Shown: positions 24,236 to 33,751 of the stretch, in pieces
How positions within the stretch are numbered: position 1 is the stretch's first letter
Layout of the letters: every line of letters starts with the position of its first letter
Source: Erythrobacter sp. HL-111
GTDB lineage: Bacteria; Pseudomonadota; Alphaproteobacteria; Sphingomonadales; Sphingomonadaceae
Reading direction: 5' to 3'
NCBI RefSeq assembly: GCF_900105095.1
Contig: NZ_LT629743.1
Location: 682,001-746,000, forward strand
Length of the DNA: 64,000 bases
The notes under the pieces: generated by a model
Databases searched by the model: none
What the model saw: the letters and a program-made list of their open reading frames with translations, nothing else
What the model was told of the DNA's origin: nothing
Program-made: the position numbers and the translations under genes

Positions 24236-25801
24236 ATGTCAGCAGGAACAGGTCCCGTGTCCCAGATCCGCCACGCGCTTTCTGTCCGGCGCGAAGACGA
24301 TTTCGCCAAGTGGTATCAAGAGGTCATCGCCGCCGCCGACCTCGCCGAGGAATCGGGCGTGCGCGGCTGCATGGTGATCAAGCCGTGGGGCTACGGCATC
24401 TGGGAACGCATCCAGCGACTGATGGACGACCGGATCAAGGCGGCGGGCATTGCGAACGCCTATTTCCCGCTGTTCATCCCGCTCGCCAATTTCGAGCGCG
24501 AGGCCAGCCATGTGGAGGGCTTCGCCAAGGAAATGGCGGTCGTCACCCATCACCGCCTGATCGCCGATGGCAAGGGCGGGCTGATCCCCGATCCCGACGC
24601 GAAGCTGGAGGAGCCGCTGGTCGTCCGCCCGACTTCGGAAACGATCATCGGCGATGCCATGGCGCGCTGGGTCCAGAGCTGGCGCGACCTGCCGCTGATG
24701 CTCAACCAGTGGGCCAACGTGGTCCGCTGGGAAATGCGGACGCGGATGTTCCTGCGGACCAGCGAATTCCTCTGGCAGGAGGGGCATACCGCGCACGAAA
24801 GCCGCGAGGACGCGGTCGCGGAAACGCACCGCGCGCTCGAGATGTATCGCGCCTGCGTCGAAGAGGATCTCGCCGTGCCCGTGATTGCGGGCGAAAAGCC
24901 GGAGAACGAGCGTTTCCCCGGCGCGGTCGAAACGTGGTCGATCGAGGCGATGATGCAGGACGGCAAGGCGCTCCAGGCGGGGACCTCGCATTATCTCGGG
25001 ACCAATTTCGCGAAGGCCGCGGGCATCCAGTACCAGGACCGCGAGGGCACGCAGCAATTCTGCCACACGACCAGCTGGGGCACCTCGACCCGGCTCGTCG
25101 GCGGGGTCATCATGACGCATGGTGACGACGACGGGCTGCGCGTGCCCCCGCGGATCGCCCCGCACCAGGTCGTCATCCTTCCCATGCTCCGCGACAAGCA
25201 CGAGGACGCCGCGCTGCTCGCCTATTGCGAGCGCCTGCGCGCCGGGATCGCGGGCCAGTCCGCGCTCGGCGAAGCGGTGCGCGTGCTGCTCGACAAGGGT
25301 CCGGGCAAGGCTTCGGCCAAGCGCTGGGACTGGGTGAGGAAGGGCGCGCCGATCATTCTCGAGGTTGGCCCGCGCGACATGGAAGGCGGCAAGGTCGCGG
25401 TGCTGCGCCGCGATGCCTTGTGGAACGCGGACAATGGCAAGCCCGCGATGCAATTCGTCCCGACCGGGGATTTCGTCGCGGGCGTCGGCATATTGCTCGA
25501 GGACATCCAGCAGGGCCTGTTCGACGAAGCGCGCGAACGCCGCGACGCGAACATCACGCGCGGCCTTGCGAAATGGGACGAAGTCGCGGACTTCTTCGCC
25601 TCGAACGGGAAATATCCGGGCTGGGTCGAGGTCCAGTGGGCAAGGCCGACCGGCGCCGCGCTCGATGCGGTCGTGGAGAAGCTCAAGGGCGAGAAGCTGA
25701 CGATCCGCAACGTGCCCATGGATGCCTCGCCTGCGGACGGCACCTGCCTCTTCACCGGGGAGAAGGCGGCCGAGCGGATCCTCGTCGCGCGCGCCTACTG
25801 A
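24236..25801 (+). CDS. proS: Prolyl-tRNA synthetase (short, archaeal/eukaryotic-type)
   Basis: The 521-residue class II synthetase charges tRNA-Pro. It lacks the bacterial-type editing insertion and has the ProS type 3 pattern: GCMVIKPWGYGIWERIQ, VVRPTSETIIGDAM and RMFLRTSEFLWQEGHTAH (motif 2 region). HTTSWGTSTRLVGGVIMTHGDDDGL supplies the motif 3 area in two parts. The anticodon-binding domain begins near VVILPMLRDK. The start could also be a GTG seven codons later (24257). It is a single gene 41 nt after phaR. Confidence 0.95.
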   Translation: MSAGTGPVSQIRHALSVRREDDFAKWYQEVIAAADLAEESGVRGCMVIKPWGYGIWERIQRLMDDRIKAAGIANAYFPLFIPLANFEREASHVEGFAKEMAVVTHHRLIADGKGGLIPDPDAKLEEPLVVRPTSETIIGDAMARWVQSWRDLPLMLNQWANVVRWEMRTRMFLRTSEFLWQEGHTAHESREDAVAETHRALEMYRACVEEDLAVPVIAGEKPENERFPGAVETWSIEAMMQDGKALQAGTSHYLGTNFAKAAGIQYQDREGTQQFCHTTSWGTSTRLVGGVIMTHGDDDGLRVPPRIAPHQVVILPMLRDKHEDAALLAYCERLRAGIAGQSALGEAVRVLLDKGPGKASAKRWDWVRKGAPIILEVGPRDMEGGKVAVLRRDALWNADNGKPAMQFVPTGDFVAGVGILLEDIQQGLFDEARERRDANITRGLAKWDEVADFFASNGKYPGWVEVQWARPTGAALDAVVEKLKGEKLTIRNVPMDASPADGTCLFTGEKAAERILVARAY

Positions 25802-25921
25802 GCCTGCGCGCCGCGCGCAGGCGTGGGCGCGATTCCGGGCGCAATGCCGCCCCGATCCGGCGCGGGGCCGCGCGGCCCGAGGGTGACAGCGAGCGGCCGC
25901 GTCTCCATATGGGAGGGCGAC

Positions 25922-28219
25922 ATGGCAAAGAACTCTCCCGACCGCGCACCGGGCCTGCCCACGAAGAAGCAGGTCCTCGACTTCATCCAGTCCTCGGACC
26001 AGCCCGCCGGCAAGCGCGAGATCGCCCGCGCCTTCGGTCTGAAGGGGCAGGAGAAGATCAAGCTGAAGGCCCTGCTCAAGGACATGGCCGAAGAGGGCCT
26101 GATCGACGGGAAGAAGTCCGCCTATCACCGCATGGGCGGCGTTCCCAAGGTCACGGTGCTGCGCGTCGTCGACATCGAGGACGGTGAGGCGATCGCGGTG
26201 CCCGACAACTGGTCGCCCGAGACGGATGAAAAGCCGCCACGCCTGACCTTGCGCGAAATGAAGGGCAGGGGCGCAAGACAGGGTCCGGCGCTGAAGCGCG
26301 GCGACCGCGTGCTCGCCCGCACCGAAGAGCGCGACACCGGGTGGATCGCTTACCCGATGAAGAAGCTTCCCGCGCGAAGCGAGGGCCTGCTCGGCGTGGT
26401 CGAGGTGGACAAGGCGGGCAAGGCGTGGCTCGCCCCGGTCGACAAGCGCATCCGCATTTCCTCGCCCATCAGCGACCTCGGCGAGGCCGAAGCGGGCCAA
26501 CTCGTCCTGTGCGAGCGCACGGGCCGGTCCGAACGGTCGGGGGTCAAGGTGGTCGAGGTGATCGGCGATCCGCTCGCGCCCGGTGCGTTCAGCCTGATCG
26601 CCATCGCCAAGCACGGCATCCCGCACATCTTCCCCGAGGAGGTCCACGAGGAAGCGCGGCGCGCGGCGAACCTCAAGCTGTCGGAGGCGCAGCGCGAGGA
26701 CCTGCGCGCCCTGCCCATCGTCGCGATCGACCCGGCCGACGCGCGCGACCACGACGATGCGATCTGGGCCGAGCCGGACGGCAAGGGCGGATATGACGCT
26801 CTCGTCGCGATTGCCGACGTGTCGTTCTACGTCCGCCCCGGCTCGGCGCTCGACCGCGAAGCGCGCAAGCGCGGCAATTCGGTCTATTTCCCCGACCGGG
26901 TCGTGCCGATGCTGCCCGAAATCCTTTCCGCCGATGTCTGCTCGCTGGTCGAGGACGAGACGCGCGCCGCGATGGCCTGCCACCTCCACATCGATGCCGA
27001 GGGCAAGGTCGATCGCTTCCGTTTCACCCGCGCGCTGGTGAAGATCCAGCACAACATCGCCTACGAGGACGCGCAGGCCGCGGTCGATTCCGGTGAGCCG
27101 CCCGAATATCTCAAGCACTTGTGGGGTGCCTGGAAACTACTCGCCGACGCACGGCACAAGCGCGACCCGCTCGAGCTCGACCTGCCGGAGCGGCGCGTGC
27201 AGCTGAACGAGGAAGGCCAGATCGAGGAGATCGCCGTGCGCGAACGGCTCGACGCGCACCGCGTGGTCGAGGATTTCATGATCGCCGCCAATGTCGCCGC
27301 CGCCAGGGCGCTCGAGGCGAAGAACGCGCCGGTCGTCTACCGCATCCACGAAGCCCCCGCGCGCGAGAAGCTCATCGCCCTGCGCGACTATCTCCAGACG
27401 CTCGGCATGAAGCTCGCGCTGGGCCAGGTCATCACCCCGGGCCTGTTCAACCGGATGCTCAAGGACGTTTCCGACGAGGCGGAAAAGGCGCAGGTCATGG
27501 AAGCGGTGCTGCGGAGCCAGATGCAGGCCTATTACGGCCCTGCCAATGCCGGGCATTTCGGCCTCGCGCTGGCGAGCTACGCGCATTTCACCTCTCCGAT
27601 CCGGCGCTATTCCGACCTCCTCGTGCACCGCGCGCTGGTCGATGCCTACGGGCTCGAACAGCCCGGGCCGCCCGGTTCGCTGCCGCCAACGACCGGCCTG
27701 TCGGACCGCGACCGCGCGAACCTCGCCCAGGTCACCGATGCGATCAGCCAGACCGAGCGCCGCGCGATGGAGGCCGAACGCGACACGATCGACCGCTATG
27801 TCGCCGCCTGGCTTTCGGGGCGGGTGGGCGAGGTGTTCGACACCCGCATCACCGGCGTGCAGGGCTTCGGCTTCTTCGCCACGATCGAGGGGCTGGGGGG
27901 CGACGGGCTCGTCCCGATCTCGACGCTGGGGAGCGAGTATTTCAGTCATGACGAGGCCGCGCACGCGCTGGTCGGACAGGACAGCGGCACGCGCTTTGCC
28001 TTGGGCGACCGGCTCAAGCTCAAGCTTGCCGAGGCGAATGCGCTGACCGGCGCGCTCAAGTTCGTGCTGCCCGATGCCGATGCGGGCACGATCGAACCGC
28101 GCGGGCGCAGGCCGGAACGCGGATCGCGCCGCGAGGGCCAGCGCAAGGCCCAGAACCATGCGGTCGGCAAGCGCGGCCGCCCCGGCAATATCCGCCACCA
28201 GGGCCGGCGCCGCAAATAG
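25922..28219 (+). CDS. rnr: Ribonuclease R
   Basis: The 765-residue 3'-5' exoribonuclease degrades structured RNA. An N-terminal helix-turn-helix region (KREIARAFGLKGQEKIKLKA, residues about 28-47) and cold-shock-like domains precede the RNB domain. The RNB active site is DPADARDHDDAIW, with several aspartates for Mg2+, followed by IADVSFYVRPGSALD and ARKRGNSVYFPDRVVPMLP. An S1 domain lies at GRVGEVFDTRITGVQGFGFF. The tail is basic (RRPERGSRREGQRKAQ). The ATG at 25922 with GGGAGGG upstream was chosen over an upstream in-frame ATG with no ribosome-binding site. Confidence 0.96.
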   Translation: MAKNSPDRAPGLPTKKQVLDFIQSSDQPAGKREIARAFGLKGQEKIKLKALLKDMAEEGLIDGKKSAYHRMGGVPKVTVLRVVDIEDGEAIAVPDNWSPETDEKPPRLTLREMKGRGARQGPALKRGDRVLARTEERDTGWIAYPMKKLPARSEGLLGVVEVDKAGKAWLAPVDKRIRISSPISDLGEAEAGQLVLCERTGRSERSGVKVVEVIGDPLAPGAFSLIAIAKHGIPHIFPEEVHEEARRAANLKLSEAQREDLRALPIVAIDPADARDHDDAIWAEPDGKGGYDALVAIADVSFYVRPGSALDREARKRGNSVYFPDRVVPMLPEILSADVCSLVEDETRAAMACHLHIDAEGKVDRFRFTRALVKIQHNIAYEDAQAAVDSGEPPEYLKHLWGAWKLLADARHKRDPLELDLPERRVQLNEEGQIEEIAVRERLDAHRVVEDFMIAANVAAARALEAKNAPVVYRIHEAPAREKLIALRDYLQTLGMKLALGQVITPGLFNRMLKDVSDEAEKAQVMEAVLRSQMQAYYGPANAGHFGLALASYAHFTSPIRRYSDLLVHRALVDAYGLEQPGPPGSLPPTTGLSDRDRANLAQVTDAISQTERRAMEAERDTIDRYVAAWLSGRVGEVFDTRITGVQGFGFFATIEGLGGDGLVPISTLGSEYFSHDEAAHALVGQDSGTRFALGDRLKLKLAEANALTGALKFVLPDADAGTIEPRGRRPERGSRREGQRKAQNHAVGKRGRPGNIRHQGRRRK

Positions 28220-28278
28220 CTTCGGAACGCGCGGCATGGCGCGCTCATTGGTTGCGGGAAACCAGGAGAACCCGAACC

Positions 28279-28793
28279 ATGCTCAAGCCCGGAAAGACAG
28301 TCCCCGCCCTCGAACTGCCGCTCACGATCGGCGCGCAATACGACCTGGCGAAGCAGCGGCCGGACAATTTCACCCTCGTCATGTTCTATCGCGGCAGCCA
28401 TTGCCCGGTGTGCCGGTCCTATCTCGAGCAGGTGGGGAGCAAGGTCGAAACGTTGTCCGAACACGGCATCAACCCGGTCGCGGTTTCGATGGATGCGCAG
28501 GAGCGGGCCATGAAGGTCGATTCCGACTGGGAGACCGGCGATCTTCCGCTCGCCTATGCCATGACCGAGGAAACCGCCCGCGAATGGGGCTCTACATCTC
28601 GTCGGCGCGCGAAGGATCGGACGAGCCGGAGGTGTTTTCAGAACCCGGCCTGTTCCTCGTCCGGCCCGACGGCACGCTTTACATGGCGCAGGTCCAGAGC
28701 GCGCCCTTCACCCGGCCCGACATCGACGACCTGATCGCGGGGATCGAATACGCGCTCGAACAGGATTACCCGGCTCGCGGGACTCGGACCTGA
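28279..28793 (+). pseudogene. Peroxiredoxin-like (AhpC/TSA) gene broken by a -1 frameshift
   Basis: Two reading frames together make one AhpC/TSA-type thiol peroxidase-like protein of about 171 residues. The first frame starts at the ATG at 28279 (AGGAGAA upstream) and includes LVMFYRGSHCPVCRSYLEQV with the peroxidatic C-P-V-C, ending in family-like sequence at TAREWG. The other frame resumes at LYISSAREG and runs to DYPARGTRT at 28793. The break lies in GAATGGGGCTC near 28587, where one base, most simply a G in the G-run, seems missing. Without repair the first frame would end at 28734 with an unrelated tail. It could be a real loss-of-function mutation, a sequencing error at a homopolymer, or a slippage site. 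Confidence 0.75.
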
Positions 28794-28799
28794 CCGGGT

Positions 28800-29249
28800 T
28801 CAGCCGTGATCGGCCTCGGCCTCGTCGTAGTTTTCCGGAATGATGTAGAGCGGGCAGGGCAGCGTCCCCGCATGGGCGGAGAAATGCATCACCAGCGGTC
28901 CCGGCGAATTGCCCGAGGCCGCGCCGAGAATCAGCGCGGCGACTTCCTTGTGGGTGTCGAGGAATTCGCGCACGATCTTCTGCCCGTCGCCGATCTTGAC
29001 CGAAATCGTCGGCATGATCCCGCTTTCGGCAAGAAGGTTGCCCGCGACCCCGTGCGCGAGCATTTCGGCGCGGTCGCGCGCTTCCTGCTCGATCGTCGCC
29101 TGGACCGCTCCGAAGGCGCTGAAATTGGGCTGGCGCACGATCGCGAGGATATGCACCGCGCCGCCCACCGCGACCGCGCGGCGCGCCGCGAAGCGCAGGG
29201 CGGCGCGGGATTCGTCGCTTTCGTCGGTGATGACAAGGAATGTCCGCAT
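28800..29249 (-). CDS. Universal stress protein (UspA family)
   Basis: The 149-residue protein has the Rossmann-like Usp fold. It opens with RTFLVITDESDESRAALRFA, and the ATP-binding-type pattern near the C-terminus reads ALILGAASGNSPGPLV, a variant of G-x2-G-x9-G-S/T. PCPLYIIPE ends the domain. The ATG at 29249 fits the family start; upstream in-frame codons run into the leader. It is convergent to the broken peroxiredoxin-like gene and divergent from the E2 gene. The role is inferred as general stress response. Confidence 0.85.
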   Translation of the reverse strand: MRTFLVITDESDESRAALRFAARRAVAVGGAVHILAIVRQPNFSAFGAVQATIEQEARDRAEMLAHGVAGNLLAESGIMPTISVKIGDGQKIVREFLDTHKEVAALILGAASGNSPGPLVMHFSAHAGTLPCPLYIIPENYDEAEADHG

Positions 29250-29368
29250 GATCTCCGCTCCGGCGGCGGGTATCCTGTCAAATTCGCTGCAATGCAAGGC
29301 CTTGCCCGTGCAGCCCCGATCGGCCAGAGCGGCGCGTAGCGAGAAAGGCAAGGGAGGTCCGCGCGACC

Positions 29369-30835
29369 ATGGCGATTGAAATCAGGATGCCCGCTCTTTC
29401 CCCGACGATGGAGGAGGGGACGCTCGCCAAGTGGCTGGTGAAGGAGGGCGACCATATCGGCCCCGGGGACATCATGGCCGAGATCGAGACCGACAAGGCG
29501 ACGATGGAATTCGAGGCGGTCGAAGAAGGCACGCTGGCGAAGATCGCGGTTGCCGAGGGAACCGAGAACGTCAAGGTCGGCACGATCATCGCGATGCTCG
29601 CCGAGGAGGGTGAAGACGCGGGCGACGTGGCCCTGCCCGGCGAAGACGCCGCACCCGAGCCCGCGCCTTCGCCCGCGCCGGAGCCCGCCCCGTCGCCCGC
29701 GCCCGCCGAAGGCCCCGCCGCCTCGCCCACGGCGCGCAAGCTCGCCGAGGCGAACGGCATCGACCTCGCGCAGATCGAGGGCACCGGACCCAAGGGAAAG
29801 ATCACCAAGTCGGATGTCGAAGCGGCCATGGGCGGTGGCGGTGCGGCGTCTGTGACAGGGGCGAACTCGCCCGAACCTCCACCCGAACCCGCACAAGCCA
29901 CGGCCCCGGCCCCTTCGAAGGAGCGCATCATCGCCTCGCCGCTCGCGCGGCGCATGGCCGAGCAGCAGGGGATCGACCTCGCGCAGGTTGAGGGAACCGG
30001 CCCCAACGGCCGCATCGTCAAGGCCGACATCGAAAGCTTCGACGCCTCCGCCGGCGATCGGGTCGCCGCGCAAGCGGATACCTCGGGCGAAACGGCCAAG
30101 CCGCAGGCCGCCTCCGCGCCCGCTCCGGCCGAAGCCGAAGGCGGCGCGCCCTTCGAGGAAGAGAAGCTCTCCAACGTGCGCAAGGTCATCGCCCGCCGCC
30201 TGACCGAGAGCAAGCAGACCGTCCCGCATTACTACCTTACCATCGACATCCGGCTCGACCCGCTGCTCGACCTCCGGAAGCAGCTCAATGCCAGCCTCGA
30301 GCCGGACGGTATCAAGCTTTCGGTCAACGACCTCCTGATCAAGGCGCTTGCGCGCGCGCTGATGCGGGTGCCGCAGTGCAACGTGAGCTACCACGGCGAG
30401 ACGATACGGCGCTATTCGCGTGCCGACATCTCGGTCGCGGTCGCGGCGCCTTCGGGTCTCATCACGCCGGTCATCACCAATGCCGATACCAAGGGGCTCG
30501 CGCAGATCAGCCGCGAGATGAAGGAGCTCGCCGGCAAGGCGCGCGAGGGCAGGCTGAAACCACACGAATACCAGGGCGGCACGGCAAGCCTGTCGAACCT
30601 CGGAATGTACGGGATCAAGCAGTTCGACGCGGTCATCAACCCGCCGCAGGGCATGATCCTCGCCGTGGGATCGGGCCAGCAGCAGCCCCATGTGGTCGAC
30701 GGCGAGGTAAGGCCCGCGACGGTGATGCACGCCTCGGGCAGTTTCGATCACCGCGCGATCGACGGCGCGGACGGGGCACAGCTGATGGAGGCGATCAAAA
30801 GCCTCGTCGAAAACCCGATGGGGCTGGTGGTGTGA
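29369..30835 (+). CDS. pdhC: Pyruvate dehydrogenase E2 (dihydrolipoyl acetyltransferase) with two E3-binding domains
   Basis: The 488-residue protein is the acetyltransferase core of pyruvate dehydrogenase. A single lipoyl domain spans residues 1-80, with the lipoylated lysine at 43 in ETDKATME. A Pro/Ala linker follows. Two peripheral-subunit-binding domains come next, at about 119-154 ([15 protein letters not shown]...[11 protein letters not shown]) and 189-224 ([15 protein letters not shown]...[11 protein letters not shown]), separated by a second Pro-rich linker. Most E2 proteins have one such domain. The catalytic domain ends with [12 protein letters not shown] (histidine near 461, aspartate near 465). 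lpdA (E3) lies 640 nt downstream, beyond a lipoprotein gene; E1 genes are not in the window. Confidence 0.93.
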   Translation: MAIEIRMPALSPTMEEGTLAKWLVKEGDHIGPGDIMAEIETDKATMEFEAVEEGTLAKIAVAEGTENVKVGTIIAMLAEEGEDAGDVALPGEDAAPEPAPSPAPEPAPSPAPAEGPAASPTARKLAEANGIDLAQIEGTGPKGKITKSDVEAAMGGGGAASVTGANSPEPPPEPAQATAPAPSKERIIASPLARRMAEQQGIDLAQVEGTGPNGRIVKADIESFDASAGDRVAAQADTSGETAKPQAASAPAPAEAEGGAPFEEEKLSNVRKVIARRLTESKQTVPHYYLTIDIRLDPLLDLRKQLNASLEPDGIKLSVNDLLIKALARALMRVPQCNVSYHGETIRRYSRADISVAVAAPSGLITPVITNADTKGLAQISREMKELAGKAREGRLKPHEYQGGTASLSNLGMYGIKQFDAVINPPQGMILAVGSGQQQPHVVDGEVRPATVMHASGSFDHRAIDGADGAQLMEAIKSLVENPMGLVV

Positions 30836-30927
30836 CGCGGCGTCGGACATGATCGATGCGCTTTCCTCGCCCCGTCATGCAGCCATGCCACTGGCCTTGA
30901 GGAGCCAAGCACGGTAGACCTTTGTCC

Positions 30928-31428
30928 ATGATTTTTCCAATTTCAGCCTCACACCTTCGCTCCCTCGCCACGCTCACGCTCGGCGCGCTGGCGCTCGCGT
31001 CCTGCGACAATCCGCGCGGCGACCGGGCGGACGATACGCGCATCGCGACAGAGACGATCGAGGAGAATCCGGAAGCCCTGGAAGACCCCGGCATGGTCCC
31101 GCCGCGCGCGGTCCGCATCGGCTTCGACGGCCCGCGCTTTGATGCCTGCGCGGGCTACGGCGTCATCCGCGACCTGCCCGACGGCAATTCCTCGCTGCCC
31201 GTGCGCGCCGCGCCGTCGCGCGAATCCGTCGAGGTCGACCGGATCGGCGAAGGGCAGGGGGTTTCCATGTGCCAGCAGGTCGGCGACTGGATCGGCATCG
31301 TCTATGCCCCCGAAGGCGCGGAAATCACCTGCGGCACCAATTCCCCCGTCTCGAGCGTGCGCGCCTACGAAGGCCCCTGCAACCAGGGATGGGTGGACGA
31401 GAACTTCGTCGGGCTGATCGCGGGCTGA
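30928..31428 (+). CDS. SH3-like-domain lipoprotein, function unknown
   Basis: The 166-residue product has a lipoprotein signal (LRSLATLTLGALALASC, lipobox L-A-S-C). The rest is a small SH3-like module, suggested by LPVRAAPSRESVEVDRIGEG, QVGDWIGIVY and CNQGWVDENFVGLI, the pattern of bacterial SH3 type 3 domains that often bind peptidoglycan. Four cysteines in the mature part may form disulfides. The ATG at 30928 is preferred to the TTG two codons earlier. It lies between pdhC and lpdA in the same orientation and may be co-transcribed. No specific function is known to me. Confidence 0.78.
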   Translation: MIFPISASHLRSLATLTLGALALASCDNPRGDRADDTRIATETIEENPEALEDPGMVPPRAVRIGFDGPRFDACAGYGVIRDLPDGNSSLPVRAAPSRESVEVDRIGEGQGVSMCQQVGDWIGIVYAPEGAEITCGTNSPVSSVRAYEGPCNQGWVDENFVGLIAG

Positions 31429-31478
31429 ACCCGGCGCGTCGGCGCCTTGCCTTTCCCTCCCCAGTGACAGGACTCCCA

Positions 31479-32891
31479 ATGGCAGACCCCCAATATGACG
31501 TGATCGTGCTTGGCTCCGGACCGGGCGGCTATGTCGCCGCGATCCGCGCGGCGCAGCTCGGGCTCAAGGTCGGCATCGTCGAGCGCGAGAACCTCGGCGG
31601 CATCTGCCTCAACTGGGGCTGCATTCCCACGAAGGCGATGCTGCGTTCGGCCGAGATCTTCCATTACATGCAGCACGCCGGGGAGTTCGGCCTTGCCGCG
31701 AAGGAGATCGAGGCCGACCTCGCGGCGATCGTCAAGCGCAGCCGCGACGTCGCCGGGCAGTTGAACCGGGGCGTCGGCCACCTGATGAAGAAGAACAAGG
31801 TCACGGTCCACATGGGCGAAGGCGTCCTGACCGGGCCGACCGCGCTGACGGTGACATCCGACAAGGGCGAGGAAAAGCTGACGGCGAAACACGTCATCCT
31901 TGCGACCGGCGCGCGCGCCCGCGACCTGCCCTTCGCCCCCGCCGACGGGAAGCGTATCTGGACCTATCGCCACGCCATGACCCCGCCCGAAAAGCCGAGC
32001 AGGCTGCTGGTCGTCGGATCGGGCGCGATCGGCATCGAATTCGCGAGCTTCTACAACGACATCGGGGTCGAGGTCACCGTGGTGGAAATGCTCGAGAGGA
32101 TCGTGCCGGTCGAGGATGCGGAGGTTTCCGCCTTTCTCGAAAAGGCGCTGACCAAGCAGGGCATCAAGGTGATGACCGGGGCCGGGGTCGAGGATCTGAA
32201 GGTCGGCGCCAAGGGTGTCGCCGCCACGATCAAGGATTCGTCGGGCAACACCTCGACCGCCGAATTCAGCCACGTCATCAGCGCCATCGGCATCCGGCCC
32301 AACACCGAGAACATCGGGATCGACGACCTCGTCGAAATGGACCGCGGCTTCATCAGGATCGATCCGCTCGGCCGCACGAAGACCAGGGGCCTGTGGGCGA
32401 TCGGCGACTGCACGCCCGGACCGTGGCTGGCGCACAAGGCGAGCCACGAAGGCGTCGCCGCGGCCGAGGCGATCGCGCGCGAACTCGGCAACAACGAGGT
32501 CCATCCCCACGCCCTCGACCGCAGCCGGATTCCGGCCTGCACCTATTGCCGCCCGCAGGTCGCGAGCGTCGGCCTGACCGAGGCGCAGGCGCTGGCGGAA
32601 GGCCACGAGGTCAAGGTCGGCCGCTTCCCCTTCATCGGCAACGGCAAGGCGATCGCGCTGGGCGAGGCGGAAGGCTTCATCAAGACCGTGTTCGACGCCA
32701 AGACCGGGGAACTGCTCGGCGCGCACATGGTCGGGGCCGAAGTGACCGAGCTGATCCAGGGCTATACGGTCGGAAAGACACTCGAAACGACCGAGGAGGA
32801 ATTGATGCAGACCGTTTTCCCGCATCCGACATTGTCCGAGATGATGCACGAAAGCGTGCTCGACGCCTACGGCCGGGCGATCCACTTCTGA
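31479..32891 (+). CDS. lpdA: Dihydrolipoyl dehydrogenase (E3)
   Basis: The 470-residue flavoprotein reoxidises dihydrolipoamide for 2-oxoacid dehydrogenases. The FAD-binding motif is VIVLGSGPGGYVAAIRAAQLG, visible near residue 8. The redox disulfide lies in NLGGICLNWGCIPTKAM. The NAD-binding motif is LLVVGSGAIGIEFASFY, and LWAIGDCTPGPWLAHKA binds FAD. The C-terminal catalytic H-x4-E is in FPHPTLSEMMHESVLDAYG. It is the natural partner of the E2 encoded just upstream. The stop and the next start overlap as TGATG. Confidence 0.97.
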   Translation: MADPQYDVIVLGSGPGGYVAAIRAAQLGLKVGIVERENLGGICLNWGCIPTKAMLRSAEIFHYMQHAGEFGLAAKEIEADLAAIVKRSRDVAGQLNRGVGHLMKKNKVTVHMGEGVLTGPTALTVTSDKGEEKLTAKHVILATGARARDLPFAPADGKRIWTYRHAMTPPEKPSRLLVVGSGAIGIEFASFYNDIGVEVTVVEMLERIVPVEDAEVSAFLEKALTKQGIKVMTGAGVEDLKVGAKGVAATIKDSSGNTSTAEFSHVISAIGIRPNTENIGIDDLVEMDRGFIRIDPLGRTKTRGLWAIGDCTPGPWLAHKASHEGVAAAEAIARELGNNEVHPHALDRSRIPACTYCRPQVASVGLTEAQALAEGHEVKVGRFPFIGNGKAIALGEAEGFIKTVFDAKTGELLGAHMVGAEVTELIQGYTVGKTLETTEEELMQTVFPHPTLSEMMHESVLDAYGRAIHF

Positions 32892-33751
32892 TGGGCGCGG
32901 GCACGGCGACAGAGCCGCTGAAGGGCGAGGATTGGGCGGGCGAAATGGGCGAGCGCTGGCTGGCCCATCTCGACCGGTTCGAGGCGATGATCGCGCCGAT
33001 CGGCGATGCACTCCTGGCGCGTGCCGCCCATGCACCGGGCGAACGGGTGATCGACCTCGGCCCGGGCGGCGGGGCGACGACGCGCGCCATCGCGCGCTCG
33101 GTCGCGCCGGGGGGCGAGGTGCTGGGGATCGACATCTCCCCCGATCTGGTCGCGGAAGCGCAGCGCCGCGCCGACCGGGAAGGCATCGCCAATGCCCGCT
33201 TCCTGTGCGCCGATGCGGCGGGGGTCACGCTTGACGAGGAACCGTTCGACCGGCTTTTCTCCCGCTTCGGCTCGATGTTCTTCGAACGGCCCGTGCCGGC
33301 CTTCGCCAACCTGCGCAGGCTGCTGAAACCGGGCGCGCGGATCGACCTCGCCGTTTGGGGCCCGCCGCGCGAGAACCTGTGGATGATGGAGATGATCGGC
33401 GTCGTGCGCGAGCACGTCGAGGTTCCCCGCGCCGAGCCGCGCGCGCCCGGCCCCTTCGCGTTCGAGGATCTCGACTACCTGCGCGAAGTCCTGACTGGCG
33501 CGGGCTTCTCCGGGATCGAGGTCGATGCCCACGAAGGCCGCCAGGCGATCGGCGGGCCGGATGCCACGCCCGCACAGGCGCTCGACGTGGTGCTGTCCTC
33601 CATGGGCGTGGGCCGCGTGGTCGCGGAACAGGACGAACCCGTGCGCGAGGCGATCCGGCGCGACCTCCTCGCCCTGTTCGAACGCCGCTTCGTCCCGGGC
33701 GAGGGCGTGCTGATGGCGGCGAAGGCCTGGCTCGTCACCGCGCGGGCTTGA
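32891..33751 (+). CDS. Class I SAM-dependent methyltransferase, substrate unknown
   Basis: A 286-residue methyltransferase. Motif I is RVIDLGPGGGATTRAIARS, followed by the acidic EVLGIDIS that binds the SAM ribose. ARFLCADAAG and FDRLFSRFGSMFFE give motifs II-III. The pattern resembles small-molecule (ubiquinone/sterol-type) methyltransferases, but I cannot name the substrate. The ATG overlaps the lpdA stop by one base. Its end overlaps the stop region of the convergent treY by 17 nt. Confidence 0.82.
   Translation: MGAGTATEPLKGEDWAGEMGERWLAHLDRFEAMIAPIGDALLARAAHAPGERVIDLGPGGGATTRAIARSVAPGGEVLGIDISPDLVAEAQRRADREGIANARFLCADAAGVTLDEEPFDRLFSRFGSMFFERPVPAFANLRRLLKPGARIDLAVWGPPRENLWMMEMIGVVREHVEVPRAEPRAPGPFAFEDLDYLREVLTGAGFSGIEVDAHEGRQAIGGPDATPAQALDVVLSSMGVGRVVAEQDEPVREAIRRDLLALFERRFVPGEGVLMAAKAWLVTARA

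Noticed and set aside
29640-29720. Pro/Ala-rich repetitive DNA in pdhC as a tandem repeat locus
   Set aside because: The repetition is what a flexible E2 interdomain linker encodes; it is not an exact DNA repeat array.
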